NCBI RefSeq assembly: GCF_002000545.1
Contig: NZ_MLHL01000045.1
Location: 1-36,010, forward strand
Direction of reading: 5' to 3'
DNA: 36,010 nt
Source: Rodentibacter trehalosifermentans
GTDB taxonomy: Bacteria > Pseudomonadota > Gammaproteobacteria > Enterobacterales > Pasteurellaceae
A model generated the notes under the pieces. The model saw only the letters and a program-made list of their open reading frames with translations. It ran no database searches and was not told the origin of the DNA. This document shows, one piece after another, positions 27,189 through 35,013 of the stretch (its first letter is position 1; each line of letters opens with the position of its first letter). The translations under genes were made by a program, and so were the position numbers.

Positions 27189-30067
27189 TACTTCATCTCC
27201 CACTCAATAAAAAATAACTCTTTCTCTTCAACCTTTTGCTTTAACTGCTCTTCCAGTTGTTCAATCAGTTGGTTGCGTTGGTTTTCAATTTCATCCTGTT
27301 TGTCAAACAGTTCGCGGCGCTGTTTGCTGCGCTTGTTTTCCAGTTCGCGCTGTTTTTTCTGCCAAGCGAGCTTTTCTTCCAGCGTAGCGGCGGTGGCAGC
27401 GGTGCGGCGGGCTTCTTTGATTTCTCGGTCGGTTTCTTTGATGTCTTGCTCCAAGCCGTGTTTGAGGTCGTCCATCCAGTCGTCTAGTTTTTGCACTTCT
27501 TGCTCAAAGTAGCCGAGATTGCGGTTGATGGCGTCGTTTTGCAGTTGCTGGCGGCGGCGGTCGATATCGGCAGCCAAGGCCGTCTGAATGCTTGTTTGTG
27601 CGCTTGCACCGAGCACTCGGGCGGGCAGTTTCAAGAGTTTTTCGGGGTCGTCGGCTGCCAAGGCTTCGCCGCTGTCGGTAACGGCGGCAATCAGCAGATG
27701 CTGTTCGGTGTCTTTCAATGCGCTGATGCTGATGAGTTTGGCGGCAAGCTGCCCGCTTTGGCCGCGATAGGCTTGCAGCGTGCTGACTTTGCTGCCGTGT
27801 GCCTGATAGTCAAATTGCAGGCGCACGCTTGGGCAGGCGCGGTTTTTGGCGTGTTCGATGATGGCTTGCGCCAAGGGGTGGCCCATGCGGTAGAGATGGG
27901 CTTCGCCGCTTTTGCGCGGCAGCTCGTAACGCCCTAAGGCAACGGTGTTGAGGCCGTCTGAAAGGTTTTCAGGCAGGCTGTTGAGCGTAAACCCTTCTGC
28001 ATCAAAATCGGCATGCTGTGCCAATTCGTTTTGGGTTAAATCCATCAGAATGCGTTCGTATTTTTTGAGTGCATCACGGCTTTGTTGGTCGCGGAGGCGC
28101 AGTTTGTCGCGTACTTCTTCGTCAAAGTTTTCCAGCAGGGTCTGGCGTGCTTTGACCATATTTTGGTTGATTTCGCCTGCCAGCTCGCGTTGCAGTTCGT
28201 TGAAGGCGGCTTTGATGTCTTCTGACTGCCTGCAATGCCGGTAAATATCGGCAATGCGCCGCTCGATGTCCACGCCGGAGCCGATGGCGCCCAATACTTC
28301 GTCGCTGGCGCCGAATACGCCGTTAAAGAGTTGAAATTTTTGCTCCAAGAGTTCGTACACGCGGGCGTCGGCTTCATTGCTTTCATCCACAAAATTGACC
28401 ACGACCACATCGTGTTTTTGCCCATAGCGGTGGCAGCGGCCGATGCGCTGTTCGATGCGTTGCGGGTTCCACGGCAAATCGTAGTTGATGATGAGTGAGC
28501 AAAATTGCAGGTTGATGCCTTCTGCGCCCGCTTCGGTGGCGATCATAATCGTGCCTTGCTCTTTGAAATATTCCACCAGCGCGGCGCGGGTGTCGGCGGT
28601 TTTGGAGCCGGTGATTTTGTCGCTACCCTCGTGGCGTTTGAGCCAGTTTTTATAGATTTTTTGCGCTTTTTCATCGCTGTTGGTGCCGTTGAACAAAACG
28701 ATGCCTTCGCCGTTTTCACCTGCGTATTCACTTGTCAAAAGGCATTGCAGCAAATAATCTTGCGTGCGCTTGGATTCGGTAAAGATAATGGCTTTTTGCG
28801 CGGCGCCCAGACGGGAAAGTTCGGCAAAGGCACGCTCAAGCGCGGTTAATAAGGCACGGCTTTTGGCGTCTTCGCGGATATTTTCGGCCAATGTTTTGAA
28901 GTGTTTGAGTTCTTCGATTTCATCGGCAATGGCTTGGTATTCGCCTGTCGTGAGAATATTGGTTTCAGTTTCTTCTTCCCATTCTTCGGCGGTTTCATCC
29001 AAGCTTTCATAGTCTTCATCGAGGATTTCCACCAAATCTTGCGGCTTGGACTGATCCAACACGCCTTGCAAGCGCTTGCTCATGGTATCCAAGGCGCCTG
29101 CAATGGCGCGGCTGCTGGAAGCAAGCAGTTTCCATAGCACCAAGGAAATCAGCTGCCGCTGACCTTCGGGCATGGCTTGCAGATTCGGGCGGCGCAGATA
29201 GTCGGCAACCAATGAAGAGAAAGCTTGCTCCTGCTCGGACGGCGTGAATCTTTGCACGATGGCAAGTCGCTGGGTATAGGGAACGTAGGCCTGAACTTGT
29301 CGGCGCAAAGTGCGTTTGCACACGGGATTTAAGCGCTGACGTAGGTTTGCCAAGGTTTGCTCGGTGGCTTTGGCACCGAACTGACTGCGGAAACTGTCCA
29401 CATCGCCGAAAACGCGTTCGTCAATCATGCTGACTAGCCCGTAAAGCTCCAGCAGGGAGTTTTGCAAAGGCGTGGCAGTGAGCAGGACTTTACTGGAAAC
29501 ATTTGCCAGCGCCTCTTGCAAGGTTTTGCCGATGACATTGCCTTTTTTGTAGACGTTGCGCAGGCGGTGCGCTTCATCCATCACCACCAAATGCCAGCCG
29601 ATTGCCTTAATATCTTCCGCCTTGGCTTTGGCAAATTGGTAGGAACAGATAACCGGCACATCTTGGCGAAAAGGGTTGCCGCCTTCTTTTTTGGCGGCGT
29701 TATAGCTTTTAGCTTCTAAAATCATGCCTTGCAGGCCGAATTTTTCCTGCAATTCTTGATGCCACTGTTTACGCAGGTTGGCGGGAGTGATAATCAGAAT
29801 ATGGCGTTTGCGCTCCGCCCAGCGCTGCAAAATCACCAAGCCTGCCTCAATGGTTTTGCCCAAGCCGACTTCATCGGCCAAAATCACACCCTTTAACAAA
29901 GGATTTTGGCAGGCAAACAAAGCGGCATCGACCTGATGCGGGTTTAAATCCACTTGCGAATCGACTAAAGTGCTTGCTAAAGAGTCAATACTACCATTTT
30001 CAGCCTGACGAGTAAGTAACCAAGCATAATATTTAGCTTGATGAGGAGATAATTGATTCCGATACAT
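27188..30067 (-). CDS. SNF2/HepA-type DNA helicase
   Basis: The 959-residue SF2 translocase has Walker A DEVGLGKT (65-72), DEAH (164-167), LLTATPLQN (195-203) and motif VI QRIGRCHRYGQ (540-550). The C-terminal 130 residues are charged coiled coil. SNF2 proteins of this HepA/RapA type remodel protein-DNA or RNA polymerase complexes and also occur in DISARM and type III-linked defence loci. It is the first gene of the island operon. No SD precedes ATG 30067; a possible promoter would start transcription almost at the ATG, so the mRNA may be leaderless. The DNA is GC-rich and carries two Neisseria uptake sequences. Confidence 0.9.
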   Translation of the reverse strand: MYRNQLSPHQAKYYAWLLTRQAENGSIDSLASTLVDSQVDLNPHQVDAALFACQNPLLKGVILADEVGLGKTIEAGLVILQRWAERKRHILIITPANLRKQWHQELQEKFGLQGMILEAKSYNAAKKEGGNPFRQDVPVICSYQFAKAKAEDIKAIGWHLVVMDEAHRLRNVYKKGNVIGKTLQEALANVSSKVLLTATPLQNSLLELYGLVSMIDERVFGDVDSFRSQFGAKATEQTLANLRQRLNPVCKRTLRRQVQAYVPYTQRLAIVQRFTPSEQEQAFSSLVADYLRRPNLQAMPEGQRQLISLVLWKLLASSSRAIAGALDTMSKRLQGVLDQSKPQDLVEILDEDYESLDETAEEWEEETETNILTTGEYQAIADEIEELKHFKTLAENIREDAKSRALLTALERAFAELSRLGAAQKAIIFTESKRTQDYLLQCLLTSEYAGENGEGIVLFNGTNSDEKAQKIYKNWLKRHEGSDKITGSKTADTRAALVEYFKEQGTIMIATEAGAEGINLQFCSLIINYDLPWNPQRIEQRIGRCHRYGQKHDVVVVNFVDESNEADARVYELLEQKFQLFNGVFGASDEVLGAIGSGVDIERRIADIYRHCRQSEDIKAAFNELQRELAGEINQNMVKARQTLLENFDEEVRDKLRLRDQQSRDALKKYERILMDLTQNELAQHADFDAEGFTLNSLPENLSDGLNTVALGRYELPRKSGEAHLYRMGHPLAQAIIEHAKNRACPSVRLQFDYQAHGSKVSTLQAYRGQSGQLAAKLISISALKDTEQHLLIAAVTDSGEALAADDPEKLLKLPARVLGASAQTSIQTALAADIDRRRQQLQNDAINRNLGYFEQEVQKLDDWMDDLKHGLEQDIKETDREIKEARRTAATAATLEEKLAWQKKQRELENKRSKQRRELFDKQDEIENQRNQLIEQLEEQLKQKVEEKELFFIEWEMK
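27577..27588 (+). repeat. Neisseria DNA uptake sequence, AG-DUS
   Basis: Exact AGGCCGTCTGAA on the plus strand, inside the SNF2 helicase gene. Confidence 0.85.
27951..27962 (+). repeat. Neisseria DNA uptake sequence, AG-DUS
   Basis: Exact AGGCCGTCTGAA on the plus strand, inside the SNF2 helicase gene. Confidence 0.85.
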
Positions 30068-30075
30068 AGATAAAT

Positions 30076-30104
30076 ATCTAATTTTTTTACTTAAATGTTC
30101 ACAA
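30076..30104 (-). promoter_or_regulatory. Possible promoter of the island operon
   Basis: On the minus strand TTGTGA (30104-30099) and TTAGAT (30081-30076) are 17 bases apart. The start point would fall about two bases before the helicase ATG, which fits the absence of a ribosome binding site. Confidence 0.35.
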
Positions 30105-30180
30105 TGTTAATATTTTACAGAAAAAAAGACAAACACTCTGACTAAATACAGTAATTGTGATAATTATTTGCATTTGTTTA

Positions 30181-30209
30181 TTGACAAAGTATTTGATAAT
30201 AATTATCAT
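30181..30209 (+). promoter_or_regulatory. Fur-controlled promoter
   Basis: TTGACA (30181-30186) and TATCAT (30204-30209) are 17 bases apart. The -10 is overlaid by TGATAAT-A-ATTATCA (30194-30208), a perfect 7-1-7 Fur-box palindrome. Iron-loaded Fur bound there would block RNA polymerase. Confidence 0.8.
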
Positions 30210-30215
30210 CTAATC

Positions 30216-30309
30216 ATTCCAATAACAATAAGCTGGTTTCAGTTAAAAACACTCAGCGATAATCACTCCAACATTCCCGCCTATTTCCCCACAAATAGGC
30301 GTTTTTTTT
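30216..30309 (+). ncRNA. Candidate Fur-repressed small RNA (RyhB/HrrF-like in wiring)
   Basis: The transcript predicted from the promoter starts near 30216 and ends at the T-run at 30309, about 94 bases. It has no ORF with a ribosome binding site. A first stem may form between GCTGGTTT (30232-30239) and AAAC..CAGC (30247-30257), then comes a single-stranded C-rich stretch (30258-30277) able to pair with SD-like sequences, then the terminator stem. Fur-regulated sRNAs are known in H. influenzae (HrrF) and A. actinomycetemcomitans; I cannot confirm sequence identity with either. Confidence 0.7.
30278..30309 (+). terminator. Strong intrinsic terminator of the candidate sRNA
   Basis: CGCCTATTT (30278-30286) pairs with AAATAGGCG (30293-30301), a 9-bp perfect stem with a 6-base loop, followed by eight Ts. 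It lies upstream of tyrS, so it ends a separate transcript. Confidence 0.9.
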
Positions 30310-30310
30310 A

Positions 30311-30338
30311 TTCACAAATTTTTAAGATTCCCTATAAT
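30311..30338 (+). promoter_or_regulatory. tyrS promoter
   Basis: TTCACA (30311-30316) and TATAAT (30333-30338) are 16 bases apart, just after the sRNA terminator and 33 bases before the tyrS ATG. Confidence 0.65.
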
Positions 30339-30371
30339 AAAGCACCTCAAATTATCATTAGGAAATAAACA

Positions 30372-31559
30372 ATGACTGACATTAATACTGTTCTTACCGA
30401 ACTTAAACGTGGTACAGATGAAATTCTTTCTGAAACGGATTTAATCGAAAAGCTCAAAGAAAACCGTCCGTTAAAAGTAAAATTAGGTGCGGATCCTACT
30501 GCGCCGGATATTCACTTAGGACACACTGTCGTACTTAATAAATTACGTCAGTTCCAACAACTTGGTCACGATGTTTATTTCTTAATTGGTGATTTCACCG
30601 GTATGGTGGGCGATCCTTCAGGTAAAAACACCACCCGCCCGCCTCTTAGTCGTGAAGATGTATTACGTAACGCAGAAACCTACAAAGAACAAATTTTCAA
30701 AATTCTTGATCCGCAAAAAACTAAAATTGTCTTCAATTCCGAATGGTTAGGTCAGTTAGGTACGGAAGGGATGATCCGCCTTGCAAGCAATTACACGGTT
30801 GCCCGTATGTTAGAACGTGATGACTTCAAAAAACGCTTCACCAATAATCAACCTATTGCGATTCACGAATTTATTTATCCGCTGTTACAAGGGCATGATT
30901 CCGTGGCACTTGATGCCGATGTAGAGCTTGGCGGTACCGATCAAAAATTCAATTTGTTAGTGGGTCGTGAATTACAAAAATCAGCCGGTAAAAAACCGCA
31001 AGTGGCTATCACAATGCCATTACTTGTTGGCTTAGACGGTGAGAAAAAAATGTCAAAATCCCTAGGCAATTATATTGGCGTTACCGATGCACCAAATGAG
31101 ATGTTCGGAAAAGTGATGTCTATCTCCGATGAGTTAATGTGGGATTGGTATAATCTTCTTTCATTCCGCCCATTGAGTGAAATTGAACAATTAAAAGCGG
31201 ATGTGAAAAATGGTAAAAACCCACGTGATGTGAAAATTTTACTCGCCAAAGAATTAATTGCCCGTTTCCACGATGAAGCAGCGGCAAATGCGGCGGAACA
31301 AGAATTTATCAACCGTTTCCAAAAAGGTGCAATGCCGGAAGAAATGCCGGAATTTACCTTTGCCGGTGAAATTGGTTTAGCTACGCTATTAAAAGATGCC
31401 GGTTTAGTACCGTCCACCTCCGAAGCCATTCGTGCCGCACAACAAGGTGGTGTAAAAATCAATGGTGAAAAAGTTGAGAATCTGAAAGAAAACGCACCAA
31501 AAGGCACGAATGTTTATCAGGTGGGTAAACGAAAATTTGCACGAGTAACGGTGGAATAA
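30372..31559 (+). CDS. tyrS: Tyrosyl-tRNA synthetase
   Basis: The 395-residue class I synthetase has HLGH (48-51, the HIGH motif), KMSKS (226-230) and a C-terminal S4 RNA-binding domain (from about 335). It charges tRNA-Tyr with tyrosine. Length and the [14 protein letters not shown] segment fit the form of the enzyme found in Haemophilus. ATG 30372 has AGGA nine bases upstream. Codon use and composition return to host type here, in contrast to the adjacent island. Confidence 0.98.
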   Translation: MTDINTVLTELKRGTDEILSETDLIEKLKENRPLKVKLGADPTAPDIHLGHTVVLNKLRQFQQLGHDVYFLIGDFTGMVGDPSGKNTTRPPLSREDVLRNAETYKEQIFKILDPQKTKIVFNSEWLGQLGTEGMIRLASNYTVARMLERDDFKKRFTNNQPIAIHEFIYPLLQGHDSVALDADVELGGTDQKFNLLVGRELQKSAGKKPQVAITMPLLVGLDGEKKMSKSLGNYIGVTDAPNEMFGKVMSISDELMWDWYNLLSFRPLSEIEQLKADVKNGKNPRDVKILLAKELIARFHDEAAANAAEQEFINRFQKGAMPEEMPEFTFAGEIGLATLLKDAGLVPSTSEAIRAAQQGGVKINGEKVENLKENAPKGTNVYQVGKRKFARVTVE

Positions 31560-31578
31560 TAAAAACACCGCTAAAATT

Positions 31579-31610
31579 GACCGCGCTTTTTGAAAGTGCG
31601 GTTATTTTTT
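31579..31610 (+). terminator. tyrS terminator containing an uptake signal
   Basis: GACCGCGCTTT (31579-31589) pairs with AAAGTGCGGTT (31593-31603) using two G-U pairs, followed by ATTTTTT. One arm is an exact uptake signal (31594-31602) and the other a one-base variant. Confidence 0.75.
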
Positions 31611-31685
31611 AAGATGAATAATACAAATCCATACTTTTAATCATTAATGGGGCGATGGTTCGCTCCCGCTCAAAAAGGAAATACT

Positions 31686-32612
31686 ATGAGTCAAAAAATT
31701 TGGGTAACCGGTGATGCCGTAGTGGATCTTATCCCGGACGGTGAGAATCATTATTTACGTTGTGCAGGTGGTGCGCCGGCAAATGTTGCCGTGGGTGTCG
31801 CACGTCTAGGGAGTGAAAGTGCCTTTATTGGTCGAGTGGGAAACGATCCTCTCGGTCAATTTATGCAAGAGACCTTAAATGCCGAAAATGTGGATACCGC
31901 CCATATGATTTTAGATCCGCAACATCGCACCTCAACGGTGGTTGTCGGACTTGACAATGGTGAACGCAGTTTCACTTTTATGGTGAATCCAAGTGCCGAT
32001 CAATTTCTACAGACCAGCGATCTTCCTCCTTTTCAAGCCGGTGAATGGCTACATTGCTGCTCCATCGCCCTCATTAATAATCCATCAAGAGAAGCCACTT
32101 TTGAAGCAATTCGCCGAATCAAAGTAGCAGGCGGATTTTTCTCCTTTGATCCTAACCTACGTGAATCCCTGTGGTCTAGCCTAGAAGAAATGAAAACAGT
32201 GGTGATGGAAGCGGTTGCCTTGGCAGATGTATTGAAATTCTCCGAGGAAGAACTCACCCTTTTAACCAACACGGACAGTCTTGAAAAAGCCTTTGAAAAA
32301 ATTACCGCACTTTATCCGGAAAAACTGATTATCGTCACCCTCGGCAAAGACGGTGCGTTGTATCACCTTGCGGGGAAAAAAGATGTTGTTGCCGGCAAAG
32401 CCTTAAAACCTATCGACACCACCGGGGCCGGTGATGCCTTTGTAGGCGGGTTATTAGCCGGACTTTCCCAACATGACAATTGGAAAGAAAATGATGTACT
32501 GATAAAAATTATACGTCAAGCGAATGCCTGTGGTGCGTTGGCAACAACGGCAAAAGGTGCAATGTCAGCTTTACCAAATAAAGCACAATTGGCTGAATTT
32601 TTAACAAATTAA
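31686..32612 (+). CDS. scrK: Fructokinase, PfkB/ribokinase family
   Basis: The 308-residue sugar kinase has the PfkB N-terminal glycine motif CAGGAPANVAVGVARLG (about 28-44) and the C-terminal active-site motif DTTGAGDAFVGG (catalytic Asp in GAGD). It phosphorylates the fructose released from sucrose-6-phosphate. The open frame extends to 31647, but ATG 31686 has AAGGA upstream and begins the usual MSQKIWVTGDAVVDL. It is followed by a GST-like gene and a GH32 hydrolase gene, which supports fructokinase over other PfkB kinases. The sucrose PTS permease and regulator are not in the window. An exact uptake signal lies inside the gene. Confidence 0.9.
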   Translation: MSQKIWVTGDAVVDLIPDGENHYLRCAGGAPANVAVGVARLGSESAFIGRVGNDPLGQFMQETLNAENVDTAHMILDPQHRTSTVVVGLDNGERSFTFMVNPSADQFLQTSDLPPFQAGEWLHCCSIALINNPSREATFEAIRRIKVAGGFFSFDPNLRESLWSSLEEMKTVVMEAVALADVLKFSEEELTLLTNTDSLEKAFEKITALYPEKLIIVTLGKDGALYHLAGKKDVVAGKALKPIDTTGAGDAFVGGLLAGLSQHDNWKENDVLIKIIRQANACGALATTAKGAMSALPNKAQLAEFLTN

Positions 32613-32618
32613 TCCTAA

Positions 32619-32645
32619 GGTGTGTGAGTTTATCTCACTCACCTT
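32619..32645 (+). terminator. Weak hairpin between scrK and the GST-like gene
   Basis: AGGTGTGTGAG (32619-32629) pairs with CTCACTCACCT (32635-32645) with one mismatch. There is no T-run, so partial termination or mRNA stability is more likely than full termination. Confidence 0.4.
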
Positions 32646-32678
32646 CTGTTAAAGTGCGGTCATAAACAGAGGTATTTT

Positions 32679-33290
32679 ATGAAACTATGGTATTCTGATT
32701 CCAGCCCTTACGCTCGAAAAGTACGCAGTGTGATTCATTATCACCAATTACAAAATCAAATTGAATTTCTACAAGCGACAAGCGGAATGGATAAAAATTC
32801 GCCACACAATCAATATAATCCTCTTGGGCGCTTGCCTGCACTTCAAATGGCAAACGGCGAATGGTTATATAACAGTTCTCTGATTGCAGAATATCTCGAT
32901 CATTTAGGTTCACAACCTTCACTTTATGATAGTGGAGAGCAACGTTGGCAAATCCTCCGCTTACATTATTTAGCTGATGGTATCTTAGAAAACGAAATAT
33001 CGGTGATACCGGAAAAACGCCTACGCCCCCAATCAGAATGGTGGTTAGAACGCCATCAACAAATTTTTCAACGAACGGAACAAAGTCTTATAGCAATTCA
33101 AAAATCCATTGATTTATTCGGTGAAGAGCTCAATATCGGTACGATAAATACGGTTTGTGCCATTGATTTTCTACTATTCCGTAATGATTGGACTTACGCT
33201 ACAAAGCATTCCGCCATGGAATCATTAAAATCATGGGCGGAAAAAATGAATGCCCGTTATACTTGTTTAAACGAAACTTACCCAAAATAG
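32679..33290 (+). CDS. Glutathione S-transferase family protein (YibF-like)
   Basis: The 203-residue protein has a thioredoxin-like N-terminal domain, with SDSSPYARKVR (6-16) at the glutathione site, NPLGRLPALQMANG (about 48-61) with the cis-proline, and SSLIAEYLDHLG, followed by an all-helical C-domain. It resembles E. coli YibF. The substrate is unknown. AGAGG precedes the ATG. It lies between the sucrose genes scrK and scrB and its stop is seven bases before scrB, so it should be co-transcribed with scrB. Confidence 0.88.
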   Translation: MKLWYSDSSPYARKVRSVIHYHQLQNQIEFLQATSGMDKNSPHNQYNPLGRLPALQMANGEWLYNSSLIAEYLDHLGSQPSLYDSGEQRWQILRLHYLADGILENEISVIPEKRLRPQSEWWLERHQQIFQRTEQSLIAIQKSIDLFGEELNIGTINTVCAIDFLLFRNDWTYATKHSAMESLKSWAEKMNARYTCLNETYPK

Positions 33291-33297
33291 GACAACG

Positions 33298-34752
33298 ATG
33301 ATTATCTTCAACAACGGCAAATACAAAAGCATTCTCGCGGCACAACAAGGCGAGCTTGATAAAATACGTAAAACGGTAGAAAGCGACAAAGATTTCTATC
33401 CCAGCTACCACCTGGCACCACCCACCGGTTTACTAAACGATCCGAATGGGCTGATTTTTGATGGCGAAAAATATCACCTTTTTTATCAATGGTTTCCTTT
33501 CGATGCAATCCACGGAATGAAACATTGGAAGCATTTTATCACGACTGATTTCCAAACCTACCAAACCGCCGATAATTTAATCCCTTGTGAGTTATTTGAA
33601 TCTCATGGTTGCTACTCCGGTGGGGCATTAAAAGTAGGTGATAAACTGGCGATGTTCTACACCGGCAATACCCGCCGCACAATAGATAATCAACGTGTGC
33701 CTTATCAAAATTTGGCGATTTTTGATTTAAACGGAAAACTGTTGAGCAAACGTCCGCTCATCGAAAATGCCCCAAAAGGTTACACTGAGCATGTGCGCGA
33801 CCCGAAACCTTACTTCACAAAAGAAGGAAAAATCCGTTTTGTTTGTGGTGCGCAACGTGAAAATCTCACCGGAACAGCAATTATTTTTGAAATGGATCAT
33901 TTGGATGATACGCCGAGATTAATCGGTGAACTATCACTCCCCGATTTTAATAATCAGCATGTGTTTATGTGGGAATGCCCGGATTTATTGACATTGAGCG
34001 GCAAGGATATTTTCATCTGGTCACCACAAGGTAAAGATCGCGAAACCCATCAATTCCAAAATAACTATCACGCAACTTATGCAGTTGGGCAATTAAACGG
34101 CAATGTACTAGATGCTGAACACATTGCCGAACTGGATCAGGGCTTTGATTTCTATGCTCCTCAAACCTTTAGTGGTTTGGAAAATAAAACAAGCACAATA
34201 ATGTTTGGCTGGATCGGCTTACCGGATTTGACTTACCCGACCGATCAATTCAAATGGCACTCAGCCCTCACGATGCCACGAGAAATCCATCTTGAAAATA
34301 ATCGCTTATACCAACGCCCGATAGCCAAAATTTATGAAAATATGACCGCACTTTCAACCCGGTTTTTGCAACAAAAAACTACTATTGAGGGTTTGGAGCG
34401 TGCCTATTTAAAATTTGATGCGGAAAATCAACCTTTCAACTTATCTTTCTTCACTAATGAAAAAGGCGAAACCTTGAAGCTATCCTATGAAAACGGATTA
34501 GTTTGTTTGGATCGCAGTCAATCCGAACAAACGGAATTGATGGAGAAATTCGGTGAACAACGCTATTGTGAAATCGTTGATCTTCGCACTGTGGAAATTT
34601 TCTTTGATCGTTCGATTATAGAAATTTTCCTCAACGATGGCGAAAAAGTAATGACCTCAAGATTTTTTATCAAAAATCGGGAAAACCTTGTGATTTCTGA
34701 TCGGGCATTGAGCGTTGAAATTGGCTATCCCCAACCCATTGAATATATTTAA
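33298..34752 (+). CDS. scrB: Sucrose-6-phosphate hydrolase, glycoside hydrolase family 32
   Basis: The 484-residue cytoplasmic invertase has nucleophile Asp48 in LLNDPNG, transition-state stabiliser Asp168 in VRDPKPY and acid/base Glu226 in WECPDL, all in the normal GH32 order. A C-terminal beta-sandwich follows, with the closing RTVEIFFDRSIIEIFLNDG-type segment. There is no signal peptide, so it acts on imported sucrose-6-phosphate, giving glucose-6-phosphate and fructose for ScrK. AGGAC precedes the ATG. The gene ends 10 bases before a USS-based terminator. Confidence 0.95.
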   Translation: MIIFNNGKYKSILAAQQGELDKIRKTVESDKDFYPSYHLAPPTGLLNDPNGLIFDGEKYHLFYQWFPFDAIHGMKHWKHFITTDFQTYQTADNLIPCELFESHGCYSGGALKVGDKLAMFYTGNTRRTIDNQRVPYQNLAIFDLNGKLLSKRPLIENAPKGYTEHVRDPKPYFTKEGKIRFVCGAQRENLTGTAIIFEMDHLDDTPRLIGELSLPDFNNQHVFMWECPDLLTLSGKDIFIWSPQGKDRETHQFQNNYHATYAVGQLNGNVLDAEHIAELDQGFDFYAPQTFSGLENKTSTIMFGWIGLPDLTYPTDQFKWHSALTMPREIHLENNRLYQRPIAKIYENMTALSTRFLQQKTTIEGLERAYLKFDAENQPFNLSFFTNEKGETLKLSYENGLVCLDRSQSEQTELMEKFGEQRYCEIVDLRTVEIFFDRSIIEIFLNDGEKVMTSRFFIKNRENLVISDRALSVEIGYPQPIEYI

Positions 34753-34762
34753 CTATAACCAA

Positions 34763-34793
34763 AAAAATGCGGTCAAAATCGACCGCACTTTTT
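34763..34793. terminator. scrB terminator made of inverted uptake signals
   Basis: AAAAATGCGGTC (34763-34774) pairs with GACCGCACTTTTT (34781-34793) with one mismatch. It also sits just beyond the minus-strand lipoprotein gene, so it may serve both strands. Confidence 0.8.
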
Positions 34794-34802
34794 ACACTGT
34801 TA

Positions 34803-34946
34803 TTAACGATTTACGCCCCAATGACGAGTATCTTTATCAAATTTCATTCCTGAATGAGAGCCTTCCGAACCATTAAAATACACATCTTTATTAGCACAAG
34901 CTGAAACGATCAATGCACCGACAATAACGAATAATAATTTTTTCAT
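34803..34946 (-). CDS. Small predicted lipoprotein, 47 residues
   Basis: A short ORF below usual size cut-offs. The sequence begins MKKLLFVIVGALIVSACANK: a basic start, a hydrophobic core and the lipobox VSAC, with Cys17 the lipidation site. The mature part is about 30 polar residues ending RHWGVNR. AAAGG lies about nine bases before the ATG. Asn19-Lys20 after the Cys give no Asp+2 inner-membrane retention signal in the E. coli sense, so outer-membrane placement is likely. I do not recognise the family. It is downstream of hisIE on the same strand. Confidence 0.7.
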   Translation of the reverse strand: MKKLLFVIVGALIVSACANKDVYFNGSEGSHSGMKFDKDTRHWGVNR

Positions 34947-35013
34947 ACTACTTTTACCTTTACTTCAAAAAAACCGGTGCGAATTGTAACACAACACAGA
35001 TTATTCCACAGCG

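Larger units (their letters stand above)
18966..30067 (-). other. Neisseriaceae-derived five-gene defence/restriction island
   Basis: Five minus-strand genes (SNF2 helicase, PHP-ATPase, mod, rhuM, res) are joined by overlaps of 1-8 bases or gaps of at most 12 bases. The block lies exactly between the sfsA hairpin and the Fur-controlled sRNA/tyrS locus. It contains five exact GCCGTCTGAA Neisseria uptake cores and no exact Pasteurellaceae signal. Hand-counted 60-base samples are about two-thirds GC in the helicase and mod 5' part, against 45% in tyrS. No integrase, transposase, tRNA or flanking direct repeat was seen. Confidence 0.85.
30068..30371. other. Gene-free interval between the island and tyrS
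   Basis: The 304 bases hold no protein gene. They contain the possible island promoter (minus), a weaker Fur-like operator (TGATAAT-T-ATTTGCA, 30158-30172), the Fur-controlled promoter and small RNA (30181-30309), and the tyrS promoter (30311-30338). The right junction of the foreign block should lie between 30068 and about 30150, where the sequence turns AT-rich. Confidence 0.7.

Noticed and set aside
18966-30067. Calling the island a DISARM system because of the SNF2 helicase and adenine methyltransferase
   Set aside because: No DUF1998 (DrmB) or phospholipase D-like (DrmC) protein is present, and the methyltransferase/helicase-nuclease pair is of type III Mod/Res kind.
18966-30067. Prophage or integrative element
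   Set aside because: No integrase, transposase, structural phage gene, tRNA target or flanking direct repeat was seen in or beside the block.
30168-30368. Short ORF over the Fur-controlled locus
   Set aside because: It starts upstream of the promoter, runs through a strong terminator and has no ribosome binding site, so a non-coding RNA explains the region better.
32619-32645. CRP site between scrK and the GST-like gene
   Set aside because: The palindrome GTGAG-N5-CTCAC looks similar but lacks TGTGA-N6-TCACA spacing; it is an RNA hairpin at most.
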